A stretch of 64,000 nt of DNA from positions 20,463,178 to 20,527,177 of the forward strand of contig NC_051430.1 in assembly GCF_001649575.2 (NCBI RefSeq). Reading direction: 5' to 3'. Shown here piece after piece: positions 53,881 through 63,244 of the stretch. Origin of the DNA: Kryptolebias marmoratus (lineage: Eukaryota > Chordata > Actinopteri > Cyprinodontiformes > Rivulidae). The translations under genes and the position numbers were made by a program. The notes below the pieces were generated by a model, which saw nothing but the letters and a program-made list of their open reading frames with translations, was not told the origin of the DNA and did not search any database. The number at the start of each line of letters is the position of its first letter. Positions within the stretch are counted from its first letter, which is position 1.

Positions 53881-55559
53881 TTTTGTAAAGAATAAAAAAA
53901 CGAGGGAGAGGAAGATGGAGGCGTGCATCTTTACCAAACAGGGAGAAAACTGAAACCTGCACTAATGATGAATCATTGATAAGTGGACAGAAGAGGACTT
54001 ACTTTTATTTCCCTTTTAATTTTATTTATTTATTTATATGGCTCTTTGCCTTTTTCTATCAAAGTTCTAATGCTTGGTCTAACTCTGGAATCTGCTTCCT
54101 CCAATTTTTGCCTACATCATTCTTTCCTCTGTCCTTTCTCAAACTCTGTCTGAGTTTTTTTCTCTGACATCTTAACAAATTTTGGTTTTAGCGTTCACTC
54201 TCTTCACCTGACTCTCACTTTCTCCACTTCACATTTACTTACTCAAACTCAATCTTTCTCTTCCTGTCCTGACATTTCTGCCTCATGGTTGCATCAGCAG
54301 TAAGGTTTATGTTGACACTTCTCTTCCTACAGATGTTTAAAGGTTACAGGGGGAGATGCAAGTCTCCTCTAGGCACCAACTTGCTTGATCTTTCTTTTAC
54401 AAAAGTTTGGATTTAGTTTGAAATAGTTTTGGTGTCTATTATGAACCTTTATGCCTAAAACAGGTCAATTTAAACAACATTTCAGCGTTTTTTGTTTGTT
54501 TTTCTTCCTCTGTGGGTCTCAGTTTTTCAAGCATGATTGTGAGTGTGGGTTTAGATGCAGTAATTATGTGCAAATAAGTTATATTATTTTGTACAACATA
54601 GTTTTATTTAAAGTTTTATAAATAGGACATTAATTTAGTTGACGACATTGAGCAAATACAATATTTTTTTATTAGTACTTCAAAACAGATCAGCCTCTAA
54701 AGGCTGCAAATAACTGAAAACCTTTAACAGGGCATTCAAACTTTAATCTGCTAATCTGGATTTAGAGTCTAATGATGTGGCAGACCACATAAACTCTCTC
54801 TCCAAATGTAATTTGCTTCTTTTTGTGGTTGGGAGTTTGGACTTTGGGAGCAGGCTGGATTCTAAATGAAACCATATTCAGCGTCTCAGACTTAAATGCA
54901 GAAACAAAAGTGGCTGTATCATGTTTAAGAGAGCCACACTTACCCAGAAACAATTAGGGCCAAATTATTGGTGCCCATTGGTGTTTGTTCATGAAGCTCT
55001 CTGCCTACGCAGAGAAGATTATGGGAATTAAATCATCACCAAGCCTACAGAGACACATTTGCATGCAGCTCTCCAATAAGCTGACAGGATTTCTCTCCTG
55101 GGCAACAAAGCTGCATGAAAGACACCTAGAACTTAAAACTGCTGCAGGGATTGGTGCTTTAGGGAAGGATATTTGAATCTGATCTCTTATATAGAACCGG
55201 GGTTCCAGTAAGGATTTATTTATTTATTATTGACTGATCAACACCTCAGTCACAGATATCTTGAACAGTGAAAGAGTCGTGGCAAGAACTTGATCAGATA
55301 TGTGTTGTGAGACCCCTCCCGCCCCAAAAGAAAAAGGTTGAAAACAGAGCGCTCTCAGTTTGGAGAAGCAGGAAGAGGAGCAGACATGTTGGGCAAGCCA
55401 AGAACAGCTCTGAACGAAAACAGGAAAAGATCAAATGTTTGCCATCTAAAACAAATGTCTGAAAATACTCGTCTGAAAATGCTCGTCTTAAATGACAGGA
55501 TCACACAGTTTATATACAAATTCAGTGTGCTTATTCATTTCATCCCCCAACTGACCTTA

Positions 55560-55800
55560 AAAAACATAAAAATAGCTATAACACAGTCAATTTTACAGTT
55601 ATTGGGCTAAAATGTGATGTGGTAGCAGCTGAGAGTCGTTCCCATCTGACCTCTAAGTTATCACATGACATTGTGCACAACGTTATTATCAAGGTTTGAC
55701 CAAAACGGCTCTAACTCTCAACATAAGATGATCTCAGTTTAAAATTGAGGCATGAAAGGCGATGGGGCGATACACATTCCTTCGAAGACCAGTAGGGCTC
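55560..55800 (+). repeat. Dispersed repeat family A, copy 7 (right part)
   Basis: CAATTTTACAGTTATTGGGC, TGATGTGGTAGCAGCTGAGA, ATCAAGGTTTGACCAAAACG and the ATACACATTCCTTCGAAGAC end. The core is absent. Confidence 0.7.
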
Positions 55801-57820
55801 TAATTTATGTTTTATTTAATTGTGTCAAAAAATTATATAAATTTTCATGGGGAAAAAATATATTAAATTATACTTTAAATTTGACATTTCATGCAACTAT
55901 AATCAATGTCAAAATTGCATAAGAATGAGCACTGATTTAATTCAGGATCAAAGTTTTATGAACCCGGCAGTTCTTAATAATCTCAAAGTGTTTTAGATTC
56001 ACTGCAACTTCTTAAACCTTTGAAGCTTAAACTCCCTTTTGTCACTTTTTAAAATGTTAAACTTGTATTGATATTTGATTTTTGTGTGATAAAACATGTA
56101 CTAAATGTTGTCCACATGTGTCATCAATAAAGAAGAACTGAAATTGTGCATTTCATAAAAGTTTCTTTGCCAGCTGCATTTTTTTAATTCCACATTCAGA
56201 TTCAACCAGGCTCGGCGGTTGTGCTTTTTCACTGCACATCTGTTGCACCAATCACACAGCCTGACGTGCTCTCTTCACACTTTCTGATCATAATTGTCAG
56301 CACTGACTGGGCTCATGTGGGTGTGTGCGTCTGCGTGCATATTCCCATGATTTAGGAAACCATGCTGCCATGACAAAGTGCTGTTTGTTTTAGATTAGCA
56401 CCGGTGGTGTTTTGCCATCTGTGCTTATATTTCTGTGCTGTTCTGAGAAAATTTGGTCATCGAATCTGATAGAGAAAATGTAGAGTTTTCAGCCCACAGC
56501 AGTTATGTGGGCACAGCTGTAACAGTAAAAAAGAAATAAAAAAAAAAAAAGCTATCAAAACCTCTGTCTCAGTCGAATGCTGATGCCACAAGCTCTCAGT
56601 TACTCCCGTCACCCCAGTGTCAATACGCTGCTGGGCACACACGCCCAGCTTTATGTGGAGAACAAAGATGGGACTGCATCAGGAGAGGAAGGTCAATAAT
56701 GCAAATAAAGGAAAATGAAGACACCAGGCGAGCAAACAGAAGAAACAAGAAACCGTAATCAGATCTAGCATCCTTTTTTCCACATGAGTGAAAGCGCATA
56801 CACAAGTAAAAGTGCTTAGACTCGCAACAAGACACAGACATTTAAAATTTTACATAACGCTAAGAGGCGGAAAGCTCATCTCCTTCAGCACAACCTCATG
56901 TAATTCCCCAGAAAAAGAGGCGAACCTACAACACCATAAATTCCCACCCAAAGCACTCAAAACATACATGCTCCGCCTGTCCTCTAATCTAGAGGTCAAA
57001 ACCTTGCACACCGACAGAAAAAGGCACACACATCCAGAAACATTTTATTAATTCTGTCCCTAAATTTACATTCACTTTTTGGTTTGCTGATTTGAATTTC
57101 AAATGTGGACCTTGGCTGCTCTGAATGTTAGCAGCACAAGCGGTGCCAAAAAGTAATTTATTCCTGAAACAACCGTATCTTTAAATGACATAAAATTGCT
57201 TCCTCGGGACATTAAATTCTTGAGTCGCTCACCATGTATGCATGATGTTCTTTAAACCAAACTGAACTAAAGTAAAGTCAGCTGAAAGGAGAGAGCAGAA
57301 ACAGACTCAACAGTCAGCTTGTGTGTTGAAGGATTTTCACAGCAAGATCTATTCGTATTTAATTAACTTCTTTGTTTTTCTTTTCTTTTTTTTTTAAATT
57401 TAATTTCCAGAATTAAATGTCTGCTCATGGCTCTTTTTCACTGACTAAACATTCTTACAAGTACAGTATGGGCTAATAAAGATGTTATTGTTAGTTCACA
57501 AAAAGAGAAACAAACATCAATTAATCCAAGCCAAATATGTTCAAGAAATTCAGTTTGTTAAAAATTACAAGAGGAGTTAGAGAAATTAGATAAGTTTAAG
57601 TTGTGGACTTAATGAGTTCAGTTTAGTCTACATGTGTATTATTCACCAACAGATCTGAGATCCAAGACAAATATCAAACAGCAGCAACTCCCACCTGACC
57701 AGGGAGGATTCATGGATACATTAACATCTCCATATTTGATTAAATCAAGTTGATTAAAGAGTCAGTTATTTTAGAGTCCATTCGTTTGTTCTTTTGTGTA
57801 GACATCCAGTTCTAGACTTT

Positions 57821-57826
57821 CTAAAG
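57821..57826 (+). repeat. Putative target duplication, left (CTAAAG)
   Basis: Matches 58422-58427 exactly and abuts the inverted terminus of the 57827-58421 element. Confidence 0.6.
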
Positions 57827-58421
57827 GTAGTATCTCACTGGGATACTACGACCAGTTGGTGAATGGCATTCATGAGCGAGTCCCCATGATTTGTTTGACT
57901 TCTGTGGGGTTCTCAGTTTTCTCACAAGTTGCAGAGACTCCAGCTCACCTCGAACCCACCTGAATTGTGTCATGGGCATCTTCAACAGGTTTCCAGAGCA
58001 CTAGAGCTGCATTTGGACTCCTGAACAGGAGCTTTCCTCAGACACAAAACATCCAAGGCAAACGTCCAGGTCTGAAGACTACACTGATGATAAATAATAA
58101 TGCCTAGCAACATTTTTAAAGTGTGCTCCAGCTGAATAAATCATTAACATGGGGGCAGCTGCCGAGGTGAGTATGATGTGGGCAACAAAATAATGTGCAC
58201 AGCCATGAATGCAGTTTTGAAAGCTGGGCACACAAAAATAGGCCGTGATTTGTAAAAACTGGTCGTGCAAAATATGGCCTCGTGGCTCACTGGTCACTTG
58301 GTTGCAAATGCTTAGAATTCAGTTAGACTGCAAAGGAAAAACTGCATATTTTCTTACAATTGTTCCACAATTTTTAGTCGCCAACCAGTCCCCCAACAGT
58401 CATACCCCAGTGAAATACCAC
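57827..58421. mobile_element. MITE family E, complete copy (595 bp)
   Basis: The left terminus GTAGTATCTCACTGGGAT and the inverted right terminus GTGGTATTTCACTGGGGT agree at 15 of 18 positions. Homology continues inward (CCAGTTGG against CTGGTTGG). Both ends abut the direct repeat CTAAAG. No open frame of note. The right third matches a fragment at 5540-5705, so this is a dispersed family. Length, short inverted termini and lack of coding capacity fit a nonautonomous DNA transposon. The 6-bp duplication does not point clearly to one superfamily. Confidence 0.7.
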
Positions 58422-58427
58422 CTAAAG
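58422..58427 (+). repeat. Putative target duplication, right (CTAAAG)
   Basis: Direct repeat of 57821-57826. Confidence 0.6.
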
Positions 58428-58766
58428 TTATAATGTGAAGTGTGATAATATCCAAAGTCTAGTAAATTAAAGTGATTTCAAACTGTAGCAATCAGTCGCC
58501 ATGAGAAGAGATCATTGGTTCTCATATGCTTTCTCCCTTATATCTACTTTTGCAGGATGTGAAAATGTATTCTTTTGAATGCTTAAAAGGTTTAACAAAC
58601 CCCAGTTAGTTTCTGATTCTGTTGTTTGGAAGTAAATCTTTGGGTTGTATTTTTCATGCATCCATGAAGCCGTCCATGGTTAGAGACAAATATTCTCTGA
58701 ACTGTTCATTTGTCAGCGTACATGGACATCACCATTCTGTATGAAAAAAAAAGTCGGGGGTCCTAC

Positions 58767-58866
58767 CTTTGATGCCAAACTTGGAGTTTCCTCCAAACCT
58801 GAGAATAACCAACATGAGCAGGAAACCAGTGAAGGCGACAGCAGCGATGCCCACCACCACGTACAC
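58767..58866 (-). CDS. ntrk2: ntrk2 transmembrane exon
   Basis: This 100-bp exon runs from phase 0 to phase 1. The acceptor is gttgttctgtag and the donor AAG|gtagga. It reads VYVVVGIAAVAFTGFLLMLV, then ILRFGGNSKFGIKG. The first 22 or so residues form a single uninterrupted hydrophobic helix, followed by the basic stop-transfer segment and SKFGIKG (mammalian TrkB has SKFGMKG). VYVVV and the length match TrkB better than TrkC, which begins with a different sequence. It is the last exon shared by full-length and truncated receptors in mammals, and here it precedes a 37-kb intron. Confidence 0.96.
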
Positions 58867-59128
58867 CTACAGAACAACAAAAGCAAAGTGGTGACTCTCG
58901 TAGTGAGGCTGGTGGAGGCGCTGATAGAAACCTTAAAAACAAATACAATATGCAGCACAACAAAATGGCCCAGGCCAAAAGGCTGTTCTTGTATCACTGA
59001 TCAAGAATTTCTACAAAGAGCCGATGAAACTGAAATTTGTTGGGTTCATCCAATTACGTCTGATACTAAGAACAAAGCAACTCAGAGTCAGAAACACAAC
59101 TGTGGTTAAACAGTGAGAGGACACTTAC
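58867..59128 (-). other. ntrk2: ntrk2 intron (262 bp)
   Basis: GT-AG intron (gtaagt to ctgtag) with nothing else recognisable. Confidence 0.85.
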
Positions 59129-59166
59129 AGCGACTCTGTCCTCAGGTGGGTCCGCAGGTGGAGGGT
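59129..59166 (-). CDS. ntrk2: ntrk2 38-bp extracellular stalk exon
   Basis: Acceptor cctctgtccacggcag, donor GCT|gtaagt, from phase 1 to phase 0. With the leading G of the previous exon it encodes DPPPADPPEDRVA, a proline-rich acidic stalk directly before the membrane helix. The corresponding stalk in mammalian TrkB (ending GREHLS) is longer and not proline-rich, so sequence similarity here is nil. The call rests on splice sites, phase and position. Together with the 33- and 12-bp exons it builds the linker between the second Ig domain and the membrane. Confidence 0.8.
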
Positions 59167-59781
59167 CTGCCGTGGACAGAGGAGACAAAGAACAAAAGAC
59201 AGTAAAAAGCTGGTCTGTGATCAGCTTTATTCCATATGGCAGCATTTGTCTTGAGTGAGAATGCATGATATACATCCTATGTTGAAGAAATAAACAGCTT
59301 ATTAATTAGTCAAATTCAGAGGTGAAAGCTCAAGTAAAAGTATAGATATGCTGTTGAAATTCAAGTAAAGTTACTTTTGTAAAAATCTCAAGTAAAAGTA
59401 AAAAGTAACTCAATAAAAATTTACTGAGTTACTTTTTGTTTTACAATGGGAGGCCATTTCTTGTGCACAAATCCAGATTTTTAAATCTTCTTAGAAAGTA
59501 AAAAGTAAACAAAAAAATACTAAGTTAGTGTAACAAAAGGAAATGTAATTTGTTAGTTTCCACCTCTGGGTAAATTTAACTTAGAGTTGTTATTTATTAT
59601 TTTGCTGCTTGAATGTAATTGGGTTTGGGATGTTTTGTGTAATTTCTGAAGCTGCTGTTGTTGCTCTAAACTAGATGTGGGCTTGAAAACTAGACCGTGT
59701 AGCAGAAACTAACTGAATGTGTGACAATTTTTTAACAATGTTGTGTTGGTTGGAGTGAAAAATTAAAAGATGTAGCAGTAC
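59167..59781 (-). other. ntrk2: ntrk2 intron (615 bp)
   Basis: GT-AG intron (gtactg to cggcag), more than a third of it occupied by a hAT-type MITE (59317-59568). Confidence 0.75.
59317..59568. mobile_element. hAT-type MITE with CAGAGGTG termini
   Basis: The left end CAGAGGTGAAAGCTCAAGTA and inverted right end CAGAGGTGGAAACTAACAAA bound 252 bp rich in CAAGTAAAAGTA and AAAAGTAACT motifs. This is the signature of the widespread teleost hAT miniature elements (CAGAGGTGG termini, thymine-rich interior on the other strand). Flanking octamers GTCAAATT and GGTAAATT agree at six of eight positions, consistent with a decayed 8-bp hAT duplication. No coding capacity. Confidence 0.78.
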
Positions 59782-59793
59782 CTTGGGTTGATT
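59782..59793 (-). CDS. ntrk2: ntrk2 candidate 12-bp microexon
   Basis: AATCAACCCAAG lies between a good pyrimidine-rich acceptor (tcacccccgctgtag) and a donor AAG|gtactg. Phase 1 at both ends, it adds E-S-T-Q without altering the frame. Skipping it also keeps the frame, so it could be a cassette exon. It has no protein similarity to rely on because it is so short. Support is the splice-site pair, phase match and location between two other stalk exons. A chance pair of splice sites is possible. Confidence 0.55.
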
Positions 59794-60207
59794 CTACAGC
59801 GGGGGTGAATTGGAGAAAAGAGAGACACTGTTTTTTTAATTAGATTCAAAACAATAATCTATTTCATTGACATTTTTTGACATGCGCTACTTCACAGCTA
59901 ACCCTCTTAACCATTCCTCTTCTCTGAGCTAGTTTAAAATCACACACACAAACATAACACAAGCACTGCCCACAGACAACACATATTTAACATGCATAAT
60001 ACCTAAAAGAAAATTACATTTGGAACACAGAATGGGAAAACGCTACAATGTTGTGTAACACACCCTAAAAAACTGATGATGATGTGGTTGAACACAAAAC
60101 CATTTTTCTGGTACTATGACTAAACTGGGAATTGTAAGTTTTTTGGGGGGAGTTTTGTCTTTTTTTTAATCAATTTTACATTTGATAACAAAAAACTCTT
60201 CACTTAC
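59794..60207 (-). other. ntrk2: ntrk2 intron (414 bp)
   Basis: Donor ATG|gtaagt and acceptor ctgtag. AT-rich, with a short CA-like stretch (59941-59950). Nothing else recognised. Confidence 0.65.
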
Positions 60208-60240
60208 CATAGTAGTAAGGCTCTGAACTATACGGACCCT
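60208..60240 (-). CDS. ntrk2: ntrk2 33-bp extracellular stalk exon
   Basis: Acceptor gctcttccaatcag, donor ATG|gtaagt (strong), phase 1 at both ends. With the preceding G it encodes EGPYSSEPYYY, a tyrosine-rich acidic segment. Mammalian TrkB has a comparable stalk piece (NPNYPDVIYEDYG) after the second Ig domain, likewise on a small separate exon. Skipping preserves the frame. Confidence is higher than for the 12-bp exon because both splice sites are good and the Tyr/acidic character is shared. Confidence 0.82.
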
Positions 60241-60431
60241 CTGATTGGAAGAGCAAAACAAACAAACAAACAAAAGAAGTTAAAATTTTCATTATGCTGC
60301 AACAGTAGGAGTTTTCTAAATTCATTTTCTGTTCTGCTCTTTCTTCTCAAACGAAAGTCAAGCTGGTTTTAGCGTATCGGTAACTCTGTCATGACAAAGT
60401 AAAAACAGAATAAATGAATTTTGCTCCTCAC
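60241..60431 (-). other. ntrk2: ntrk2 intron (191 bp)
   Basis: GT-AG intron (gtgagg to aatcag) with a short CAAA run (about 60255-60275). Confidence 0.85.
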
Positions 60432-60659
60432 CCCCCCAGGGCTGTTGCATGAAGTGCGCTTCAATCTGCTTTCGGTCGACCCCGTACTCATTTCGAACCT
60501 CCAGCGTGTACATCCCGTTGAGGACGTGTGTAGGGTTGTCCAGCTGCAGGCAGCCGTGGTACTCTCTCTCTGTGACGTCATGGATCATCGTCATGATGTA
60601 CTCGCCTTCCTGCACCTCTTTATCACCGTGATACCACCTAAAATGTGGTTGGGGGTTTG
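60432..60659 (-). CDS. ntrk2: ntrk2 second Ig domain, main exon
   Basis: This 228-bp exon is phase 1 at both ends. The acceptor is atcattttcag and the donor GGG-G|gtgagg. It reads NPQPHFRWYHGDKEVQEGEY, IMTMIHDVTEREYHGCLQLD, NPTHVLNGMYTLEVRNEYGV and DRKQIEAHFMQQPWG. It aligns throughout with the TrkB second Ig domain, the neurotrophin-binding domain of Trk receptors: NPKPALQWFYNG, YHGCLQLDNPTH and GDYTLIAKNEYG in mammals. The cysteine in YHGCLQL is the partner of the one in HHWCIPF on the preceding exon. Some binding-loop residues differ (for example VLNGMYTLEVR for MNNGDYTLIAK), as expected for a distant vertebrate orthologue. Confidence 0.96.
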
Positions 60660-61503
60660 CTGAAAATGATATGCATACATATATATATTTTAAAAAAAAC
60701 TCAGGGATGTTACCTCTGATATCTCAGTTCACAATATCTCAGTAGCAGAAGGAGCCATTTTCTGTTTGTGTTGTCATGGCTTTGATTTCTCCCAACCTAA
60801 AGCACATTAAAGGCCTGGGATTCCTTAAAGGAATGCATGTCGCTCTTCTCCTTTCATGCCAAAGTTTTAAACCAAAATCCTCCTATGACCTTGTAAATTA
60901 TGTTACGCGCAATCTCATGGGATATCGCAAGATCCTGAGTGCCCTGTTAGAGCTTAGAGTATGTACCGCACCACATTTAGCTCGACAGCTGTAAAACTGA
61001 CAGCCATTTTTGTCCTGGCTAAAGTTGATTAGCTATGTTGGCCATCTTGAATTGGGTTGACCCCAAAAGTTAACCAGTTTTAAATGGATATCCAGTGATT
61101 ACGTTCTGAAACTTTCACTAAAATCTGCGCAGTAGTTCATGAGATAATTTGCTAACAGAAACAGAGTTGATGCTAATAGTAAATGCCAAGGTTTTACGCA
61201 AAAAATGTTGCACAATGTGAAGAACTCAAAGTATGTGTTGGGAATTACTCTCAACTGAGTTGCAGCCATTTTTGTGTTTGCTAAGGTTGATTGGCTGTGG
61301 CAGTCATTTTGAATGTGGTTGACTCCATAATGTCATCAGTTGTAGGTGTATAAGCAGTACTTTCTTAAAGTTTTAATAAGAACCATTCACTGGTTCATGA
61401 GGCATTTCGCTAACACAACAGACAAAAAAACACACCCAGGCAACAACAATAATCAACATCAAAATATTACTAAATGAGAATAATCTGTGTGAATTTCTCA
61501 TAC
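60660..61503 (-). other. ntrk2: ntrk2 intron (844 bp)
   Basis: Donor CAG|gtatga and acceptor ttttcag. Nearly all of it (about 60800-61440) is a two-unit family A repeat. Confidence 0.85.
60800..61440 (-). repeat. Dispersed repeat family A, copy 8 (two units)
   Basis: Reverse orientation. It begins with the family end (GGGATTCCTTAAAGGAATGC), then GCCATCTTGAATTGGGTTGA at 61041 and a second, diverged core CAGTCATTTTGAATGTGGTT at 61301, giving a unit spacing of 260 bp. It ends with GGTTCATGAGGCATTTCGCT. It lies inside the intron that splits the second Ig domain. Confidence 0.75.
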
Positions 61504-61575
61504 CTGCCACACTGAAGGGGATACACCAGTGATGGTCTGAGATTGCATCACTCAGTTTTGTGATTTTAGGTGGAA
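61504..61575 (-). CDS. ntrk2: ntrk2 second Ig domain, first part
   Basis: This 72-bp exon is phase 1 at both ends. The acceptor is gtattttcag and the donor CAG|gtatga. It reads (F)PPKITKLSDAISDHHWCIPF, then SVA. SDHHWCIPF is identical to the mammalian TrkB segment and contains the first cysteine of the second Ig domain. The domain continues on the exon at 60432-60659 after an 844-bp intron filled with a repeat. Confidence 0.94.
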
Positions 61576-61741
61576 CTGAAAATACAGAACAAAGAGTTAA
61601 GTTTTAGAGAAATTGTGTGAAGTAGAACTGGCAAAGCAAAAAAAAAAGGCTAAAAGATGAGAGAAACTGGAGTCTCGTCAGGTTTTACTGTTTAGACTGA
61701 CACATTAATCGTCTTAAAATGAAAGCAGATGGCAAACGTAC
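61576..61741 (-). other. ntrk2: ntrk2 intron (166 bp)
   Basis: GT-AG intron (gtacgt to ttttcag), no other feature. Confidence 0.85.
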
Positions 61742-61874
61742 AGAGTATATCAAGCAGCAGCGACGACTCCCTCCCTCCAACAATGTTTTCAGCTATGCAG
61801 GTGATTTTACTGTTGTGATCCAGGGACGACAGGTTGGACAGCCGCATCATCGAAATCTGGCCTGATGTCTCGAT
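61742..61874 (-). CDS. ntrk2: ntrk2 first Ig domain, second part
   Basis: This 133-bp exon runs from phase 0 to phase 1. The acceptor is gtctctcag and the donor TCT|gtacgt. It reads IETSGQISMMRLSNLSSLDH, NSKITCIAENIVGGRESSLL and LDIL. ITCIAENIVG corresponds to mammalian ISCVAENLVG and provides the second cysteine of the Ig fold and the usual tryptophan-free C-terminal strand. NLS within RLSNLSS is a potential N-glycosylation site in a position comparable to the mammalian NIS. The joined sequence with the next exon (DILFPPKIT) aligns with mammalian TVHFAPTIT. Confidence 0.94.
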
Positions 61875-63110
61875 CTGAGAGACGAAACAGATTTTAAACA
61901 AGCGATAAAATGATCGTAACCATTTAAGAATCAGTAACTTGGTGGTGGTGTTGTTTTAAGACAATGTTCCAGGATAACAGGAGAGGAGGTTTTGTGCATA
62001 AATAAAAATCTGGATTTTATGAAGGTAAGAGCATCAAGCTTGTATTGATTTGAACTTGGCCAAAAATAAAATCATAGTCCTGATGGTCCACATTACAGTC
62101 AGAATTTCTGATTTTTTGTCTTTCTTTCTTATAAAAAGGTGCATAAAAACAGCTTTACATAGAATTTGACCAGTTTAAAATATATACGAACACAGAACAA
62201 GACAAATGTAAATCATACTGTAAATACTGCATGATGACAACGCAATTATGATGCTAATGAACGCACAATGCCATCTAAATTTAACAATTAATAAATTTTA
62301 GTCTTATGAACTAGGTCCAGATTTTGAAGTGGTGAACTATGAAGTTAATTTGGTTTGATTCAATATGAGCTAAGCTTCAAACTAGTTAACTTGCACAGCA
62401 CTGCATACAGGTTACTCATATTTTGCTTAAAATAAATACCAATTCGATGTGTTGTTTTATATGTTTTAGCATATTAAAAACAACTCAACTGAACCGCAAA
62501 CGGCAACCAAAACATTACAATGAAATATGGTTTCCAAACTTCTTTAAAAAGCTAAACAACTACAAAAGTTGAAACATGCAAACACTGTTAAAAGGATAGT
62601 TCAGATCTTTTGAAGCAGGGTTTCTTTAAACAACATAACAGTTTAATTCTGACCAGATTGAAAAGTTAATGGCTAAAGATAAAAGTGGAGTGCTGTCATC
62701 TCAAAACAACTTCAATTTCAGAACTTCTTAGCGGTTCATGTAAATGTTTTTTTTATAAACCTTTCCATTACAGAGTTACTCCATCAGATATATTATGATA
62801 TTCCTGCTACAAGTGTCCCTGGCTTCATCTGAAGTGCTAAAGCTAGCTGCTGCTGCTATTTGTACTTGCAAATAACCACAGTTATCCATGTAAATAACTG
62901 TTTAAAAGGTTTCAAAAGTACACCCTTTGTACAAAACTGTTAAATAGGTATGACATTGTCTATAATCTTTCCCCCACTTCAAAATATCAGAACTACCGCC
63001 TTGATAAATTCTACTTTTGAACTGAAAAATATTTAGCAGATAGTTTTAGCTTTTACATACTGTCACAAGTTTTCTAAAATCCTAACGTGTCTGTTGGGGT
63101 GTGAGCTAAC
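61875..63110 (-). other. ntrk2: ntrk2 intron (1.24 kb)
   Basis: Donor GAG|gttagc and acceptor ctctcag. A family B element occupies about 62595-62990. The rest is AT-rich with no recognisable feature. Confidence 0.85.
62595..62990 (+). mobile_element. Foldback MITE, family B copy 3
   Basis: Left terminus AAGGATAGTTCAGATCTTTT, middle GCTAAAGCTAGCTGCTGCTG near 62840 and TATTTGTACTTGCAAATAAC. The right arm is less complete than at 34485-34975. Internal order is otherwise conserved. Confidence 0.65.
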
Positions 63111-63244
63111 CTCGTAGTTAGATATCAGTGCCATGTTCCAGATCAGCTCAGGCCTGGGCATACCGGAGGTGGTACAGAACAGCTCCACGTTCTCCCATTC
63201 CTTTACGGGCATTTTGGATGGGCTCAGCGTTGCCATGGGAACCT
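63111..63244 (-). CDS. ntrk2: ntrk2 first Ig domain, first part (5'-most visible exon)
   Basis: This 134-bp exon, apparently phase 1 to phase 0, has acceptor gttgtatgtag and donor GAG|gttagc. It reads VPMATLSPSKMPVKEWENVE, then LFCTTSGMPRPELIWNMALI and SNYE. It aligns with mammalian [20 protein letters not shown] and the following AGDPVPNMYWDV: the cysteine in LFCTT and the tryptophan in LIWNM are the Ig-fold pair. Similarity is lower than in the kinase exons, normal for this fast-evolving domain. The exons for the signal peptide and the leucine-rich repeats should lie upstream, beyond 64000. Confidence 0.9.

Noticed and set aside
58713..59109. Open frames overlapping the transmembrane exon in other frames or on the plus strand.
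   Set aside because: Shadows of the real exon and its flanking introns.
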